Source of the DNA: Candidatus Hydrogenedentes bacterium CG07_land_8_20_14_0_80_42_17
GTDB taxonomy: Bacteria > UBA8481
Direction: 5' to 3'
DNA: 9,521 nt
NCBI GenBank assembly: GCA_002780065.1
Contig: PEWQ01000034.1
Location: 1-9,521, forward strand
Part shown: positions 6,801 to 9,521 of the stretch, in pieces
Position numbering within the stretch: the stretch's first letter is position 1
Layout: every line of letters starts with the position of its first letter
The notes under the pieces: model-generated
Databases searched by the model: none
Told to the model about the DNA's origin: nothing
Seen by the model: only the letters and a program-made list of their open reading frames with translations
Program-made: the position numbers and the translations under genes

Positions 6801-7866
6801 GTGGGGTGCGAGTAATGTAAGAGGGCCAAATAATCTTACTCTTGAACGAATTTATCCTCAAGGCTCTTCAAATAACTCTTCAAATTGGCTCTACTCATAT
6901 CAACAAAATGGCACCACGGGCGAGACTAACACTTCGAAGATGGTGAGGAATGTATCAATCGAACCGAGCTATATCAATCCTCTGATCGGAGAGACCTCAG
7001 TCATTACCTTCGATGTGCTCGTGGACACAGAACCTGGCGATAACACAGCGGTAATCAAAGTGATAATACGTAATTATTCCGGCACAGCTATCAGAACAGT
7101 AACATTGGATGAAGCCTCGGCACCAGGCATTTATTCGAGAACATTCGTCTGGGACGGCACGAATGATGCCGGTGAGACGCGACTAGACGTTTTTAGAGTC
7201 GAAGTTAAAGTTCAGGATAAAAAAGGAGAAGTTTCGATTCAGAAGGTCGATGATCGTATGCTTCTCGGTTTCAACGATCGATATTCCGTAAATGATCTTT
7301 ACATCGGAAGCCGTCAGAAAGCGCTTACATACTACTTTACTGCCAGACCTGTTTTGATGTCTATTACAATAAACGATGCCGAGACAAATGTAGTGCGGCA
7401 TCTTCTCGATAGCGAAGCTGTTGGAGCTGGAAATCAGGTTGCAGTATGGGATGGCCGCCGTGACAATGGCTCATTCCACCTCGAAGGAACAACTTGGTCG
7501 TTCCAGGGACAGGGCTTTCCTTTCAATGCGTTGATCGCTTTGCCAAGATATCAGATTGCCGGGGAGACTTTGACTCCAAAAACTTATTTCAATCCTGATA
7601 TAGGTGAAAGCGTGACATTGTGGTATTTTCACGGAGATTCAGGACTTGTTTCAATAACTGTTCGTCGTGCAAAAGATGGAATGTTGATTCGAACACTCGC
7701 TACAAATATGCCGCACGATTTCGGTGAATACTCCTTGAATTGGGACGGAAAAGATAATGCTGAGGCTATTGTTCCTTCCGGGAAATATTTAATTGTGCTC
7801 GATGGGGTCACAAGTGATGTCTGGCAGAAGAGTCGTCTTCTGGAAGAGATAGAGGTGCGAAGATGA
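3877..7866 (+). CDS. Exported multidomain surface protein with two lamin-tail domains and C-terminal FlgD-Ig-like repeats (1329 aa)
   Basis: An N-terminal export signal is visible (KRILFVISLFVSLIIFAP core, likely cleavage after ITYA-44), though its n-region is long. Modules, by approximate residue: 45-215 jelly-roll/CBM-like; 219-318 Fn3-like (YHLQISADSSF); 320-490 second jelly-roll-like (NPSFEKW...LYLDDVF); 498-588 Fn3 (PGTPQNLTV...YQYEVQAVD); 602-745 lamin-tail domain (INEIMFDPSG...NEWVELYNP); 749-852 Ig/Fn3-like (MLEYYIEAKDASNN); 862-1008 second lamin-tail domain (INEIMYDPAG...EEWVELYNY); 1022-1329 three FlgD-Ig-like repeats (VWDGTNDAG, VWDGRRDNG, NWDGKDNAE). No catalytic motif, LPXTG or Por-type tail is seen. 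The role is probably adhesion, glycan binding or scaffolding outside the cell. No Shine-Dalgarno precedes the ATG. The gene overlaps the RHS gene by ATGA. Confidence 0.88.
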   Translation: MQTSDIIVRSYRYVSFNSTVVFKRILFVISLFVSLIIFAPITYASYNYGILTVSSHDPSFEGATLKWTYTATGSTYGSTTDPAMDDSKTFRSTSSTLSYSGRTLRNNEFASVVEGHSYKLEVGWYASGTEWIDNRLELNIEWYNSSDSLISIGTATDLDLSSQSSWELKTLFDTAPADAVKAKVLLRWRRTTGTTSGRQQSFDRIALLDLTSPNPRPNPPTLLSPIDNSETTNIFPVFSWLHNDTNASPQAMYHLQISADSSFNSILAEDSDLSTETMQRLPTGLPTPADSVLFWRTRTSNITDIFSDFSEPAAFRLNNLVANPSFEKWTGPLVTDDAESWTKLNSTTNNYVRQTSNPLHSGAKAQKLQAPTTSYARGVETNKDEYSPDVEYGRGYRIGAWARKNNYQLTPDAYRLRFEFDWFNETDTLIATSSIEEAFDTFDAWTLFESDTLVAPPGAIGAKLRIQAKREGGSLESLDHLYLDDVFATDLGAAEYIKPGTPQNLTVAGNPFQNDLRWDTATSGSFPISNFRIYRRTASVEYSLLGIAPTINYSDTNVTVGTEYQYEVQAVDVAGVSGDTSNEVTVVTQGYEYPPPLGTNIQINEIMFDPSGSEPANEWVELYNPTDTPIAIASWLFEDNIAIFRIPESTTIPAKGYFVLGYSVTSAGGNVDLIYGASVPSLNLSNSGDTVTLRTDTQLIDQIGYNTNWGGAEPKSLSRKFSGKSSQDYTNWGSSQASGGTPRAVNDVDTLPPLITHTPPSRVAWHRDVGVHSTVTDNVDKDIATESVKTRYRIPPNTTYSEITMSRIAGSTWDGVIPGSDVDTPMLEYYIEAKDASNNIGRFAAPDTPQQVSVVQIDTKLVINEIMYDPAGAEPNEEWVELYNYGITNLDLSGWRFGDGEDIFVIPNGTTIFADGYLVLKRSDSAAQGAPGTGINYGDSAPGIQFQNILGEITDQAIISDPTGLIVDEVNYSSTWGASNVRGPNNLTLERIYPQGSSNNSSNWLYSYQQNGTTGETNTSKMVRNVSIEPSYINPLIGETSVITFDVLVDTEPGDNTAVIKVIIRNYSGTAIRTVTLDEASAPGIYSRTFVWDGTNDAGETRLDVFRVEVKVQDKKGEVSIQKVDDRMLLGFNDRYSVNDLYIGSRQKALTYYFTARPVLMSITINDAETNVVRHLLDSEAVGAGNQVAVWDGRRDNGSFHLEGTTWSFQGQGFPFNALIALPRYQIAGETLTPKTYFNPDIGESVTLWYFHGDSGLVSITVRRAKDGMLIRTLATNMPHDFGEYSLNWDGKDNAEAIVPSGKYLIVLDGVTSDVWQKSRLLEEIEVRR

Positions 7867-9521
7867 TACGCTTGAAACGCTTCTGCTTTGTGTTAGGAAT
7901 GCTTCTTACTTTTGTTGTATTTGCGCAGGCAGGAGAAGAACATCCAACTCCATTGTCGAATCCACCTCCATCTGAAGAGCCACCACCGTGTGAGAATCAT
8001 ATCGAAATAGTAAACGGCGCGCTAGTTCATGTTTTGCGTGATTTATATGTACCGGGGCTTGAACCTGAATTTCGGCTTATCAGAACTTATCGTAGTCAAC
8101 AACTAAGTGACGGTTTTTTTGGAAAAGGCTGGCACACAATTTTCAATTCCAGAATCAGCGTTTTTACGACAAAAAGATACGTGCCAAGATTCGTGTCACT
8201 ACCATCATCACTACTTTCACCTTCAGTAGCAAAACTTCAAATAGAAAACGAGAAAAAAAATCAAATTCAACTCGTATACAATTTTAATAACTCGAGACAA
8301 CAAGAAAATGGAATAGAATCAATTCGAAGCGACTATCCATTATTGCTCGTTGAAGATTCAAAAGAATCTGCAATTTCAACCGAACCACTGATGCTCGCTG
8401 ATCAAGGCGCCCCGGCTGGTGCTGTTGATAATGGTCCCATCGAAATTATTGAAGTTTATTATACGATCTATCTACCAGATGGAACGATCAGAACATTCAA
8501 AGCTTCTACTAATATTTTTTATTCTCCGGTTTCACCTACTTCCTCTCCAGGCACACTCGGTCGATTAATTGCTTCTGATACTGATTACAGTTTTGTTGAA
8601 GCAGGTTCACGACTCGAATACCACTTTAGCAAGTCAACCAAATACCTTACCTCAATCACAACACCGGAAGGCAACGCCCTAATTATCAATCGCGACGAAA
8701 AGGGGAATCCAACATCGGTTGTCGATGCCGCAGGTCGAACCTATACAATTACAACTTCAAATGGAAAAATTACTAGTATCACGGATCACACCGGCAGAGT
8801 CTTCTCGTATGAATACAACATAAGTGGATTGTTGTCGCGCGTGTCGGCTCCTGAAAATCAAATTACCGAATATTCATATAACAGCGCCGCCCGACTCTCT
8901 CAAATCAATTTTCCAAATGGAGGTATCAGACACTACATTTACTCCGGCAAGCGAGTGATTCGGCGCATCGACGAGGTCGGTGGCGTTCAGGAATTTCAAT
9001 ACGATACTTCAACACCATCCGACGGAACTCCACGCACTAATATTCATACCGATGCCAGAGGCAATAAATGGTTCCAAACTTTTGATGCTGACGGCAACCT
9101 CCTTTTTGAAGTTGATCCGTATGGTGAAACTACAACATACACTTATGATGGTAATCGACGAATGACTTCGAAGACTATGCCTGACGGCGCCATATATCGC
9201 TGGGAATACAACCAGAATGGCTTCAAGACCACCGAAATCCTGCCTGACAGCAGAATTAAGTATTTTGTGTTCGATGCAAGAGGAATAATTCTTGCTGAGA
9301 CTAATGCTCTCAGTGAAGTAATGCAATATTCGTATGACACGTATTACAGGCTAACGAAAATACGGCATCCGGACGGCTCAGAGGAAAATTCCGAATACAA
9401 TTTGCTCGGGCTTCGGACATCATATTCTCTGCCCGGAAAACCTGCGACTACTACTACTTACGATCAGTATGGTCTGCTCGATCTTGTGACTGACCCGAAC
9501 GGAAAGACATGGGATTACGAT
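7863..9521 (+). CDS. Exported RHS/YD-repeat protein, 5' part (at least 553 aa)
   Basis: The ATG (7863-7865) overlaps the TGA of the preceding gene, implying translational coupling. The frame is open to the window edge, so the C-terminus is missing. Residues 1-23 are a signal peptide ending FAQA. A proline-rich linker follows (LSNPPPSEEPPPC, to about 45). Then comes an RHS N-terminal (DUF6531-like) segment, DLYVPGLEPEFRLIRTYRSQ followed by DGFFGKGW. Residues about 105-165 are a polar, Ser/Asn/Gln-rich insertion. From about 240 onward degenerate YD repeats run to the edge (HTGRVFSYEYN, ENQITEYSYNS, YGETTTYTYDG, DGAIYRWEYNQ, SEVMQYSYDTY). RHS proteins form hollow beta-shells that in many cases enclose a C-terminal toxin; whether this one does cannot be seen here. 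The partner is likely the upstream LTD/FlgD protein. Confidence 0.92.
   Translation, partial: MIRLKRFCFVLGMLLTFVVFAQAGEEHPTPLSNPPPSEEPPPCENHIEIVNGALVHVLRDLYVPGLEPEFRLIRTYRSQQLSDGFFGKGWHTIFNSRISVFTTKRYVPRFVSLPSSLLSPSVAKLQIENEKKNQIQLVYNFNNSRQQENGIESIRSDYPLLLVEDSKESAISTEPLMLADQGAPAGAVDNGPIEIIEVYYTIYLPDGTIRTFKASTNIFYSPVSPTSSPGTLGRLIASDTDYSFVEAGSRLEYHFSKSTKYLTSITTPEGNALIINRDEKGNPTSVVDAAGRTYTITTSNGKITSITDHTGRVFSYEYNISGLLSRVSAPENQITEYSYNSAARLSQINFPNGGIRHYIYSGKRVIRRIDEVGGVQEFQYDTSTPSDGTPRTNIHTDARGNKWFQTFDADGNLLFEVDPYGETTTYTYDGNRRMTSKTMPDGAIYRWEYNQNGFKTTEILPDSRIKYFVFDARGIILAETNALSEVMQYSYDTYYRLTKIRHPDGSEENSEYNLLGLRTSYSLPGKPATTTTYDQYGLLDLVTDPNGKTWDYD

Overview
The window looks like accessory DNA of a Gram-negative-type bacterium, probably from a poorly cultivated lineage. 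The two exported proteins on the right combine lamin-tail (LTD), carbohydrate-binding-like, fibronectin-III and FlgD-Ig-like modules with an RHS protein, a mix common in large surface proteins of environmental bacteria. Nothing here fixes a phylum. No tRNA, rRNA or CRISPR array was seen.

Left (1-680, minus strand): a compact group of small overlapping reading frames. It ends in the N-terminal helix-turn-helix of an IS481/IS630-type transposase, which is interrupted by a stop at 29-31. The two ORFs upstream of it are of unknown function and are linked to each other and to the transposase by ATGA overlaps or good ribosome binding sites. A perfect 13-bp inverted repeat (699-747) lies upstream of this group.

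Centre-left (844-1255, plus): a candidate promoter and one orphan 115-residue gene with a strong ribosome binding site, followed by a run of heptanucleotide repeats (1290-1324).

Centre (about 1339-3753): a complete insertion sequence of about 2.4 kb with imperfect terminal inverted repeats. Its transposase is split into an HTH ORF and a DDE ORF in the -1 frame. Both meet at a run of nine A (1929-1937), so the full enzyme (about 738 residues) needs frameshifting or transcriptional slippage. The transposase start codon also lies in a long hairpin stem (1429-1493) whose loop carries the Shine-Dalgarno sequence. The element may therefore have two layers of translational control.

Right (3877-9521, plus): a two-gene operon. 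The first gene encodes an exported multidomain protein of 1329 residues (two jelly-roll-like modules, Fn3-like modules, two LTDs, three FlgD-Ig-like repeats). Its TGA overlaps the ATG of the second gene, an exported RHS/YD-repeat protein that runs off the window. The tight coupling suggests the two products act together at the cell surface. The C-terminal end of the RHS protein, where a toxin would lie if there is one, is outside the window.
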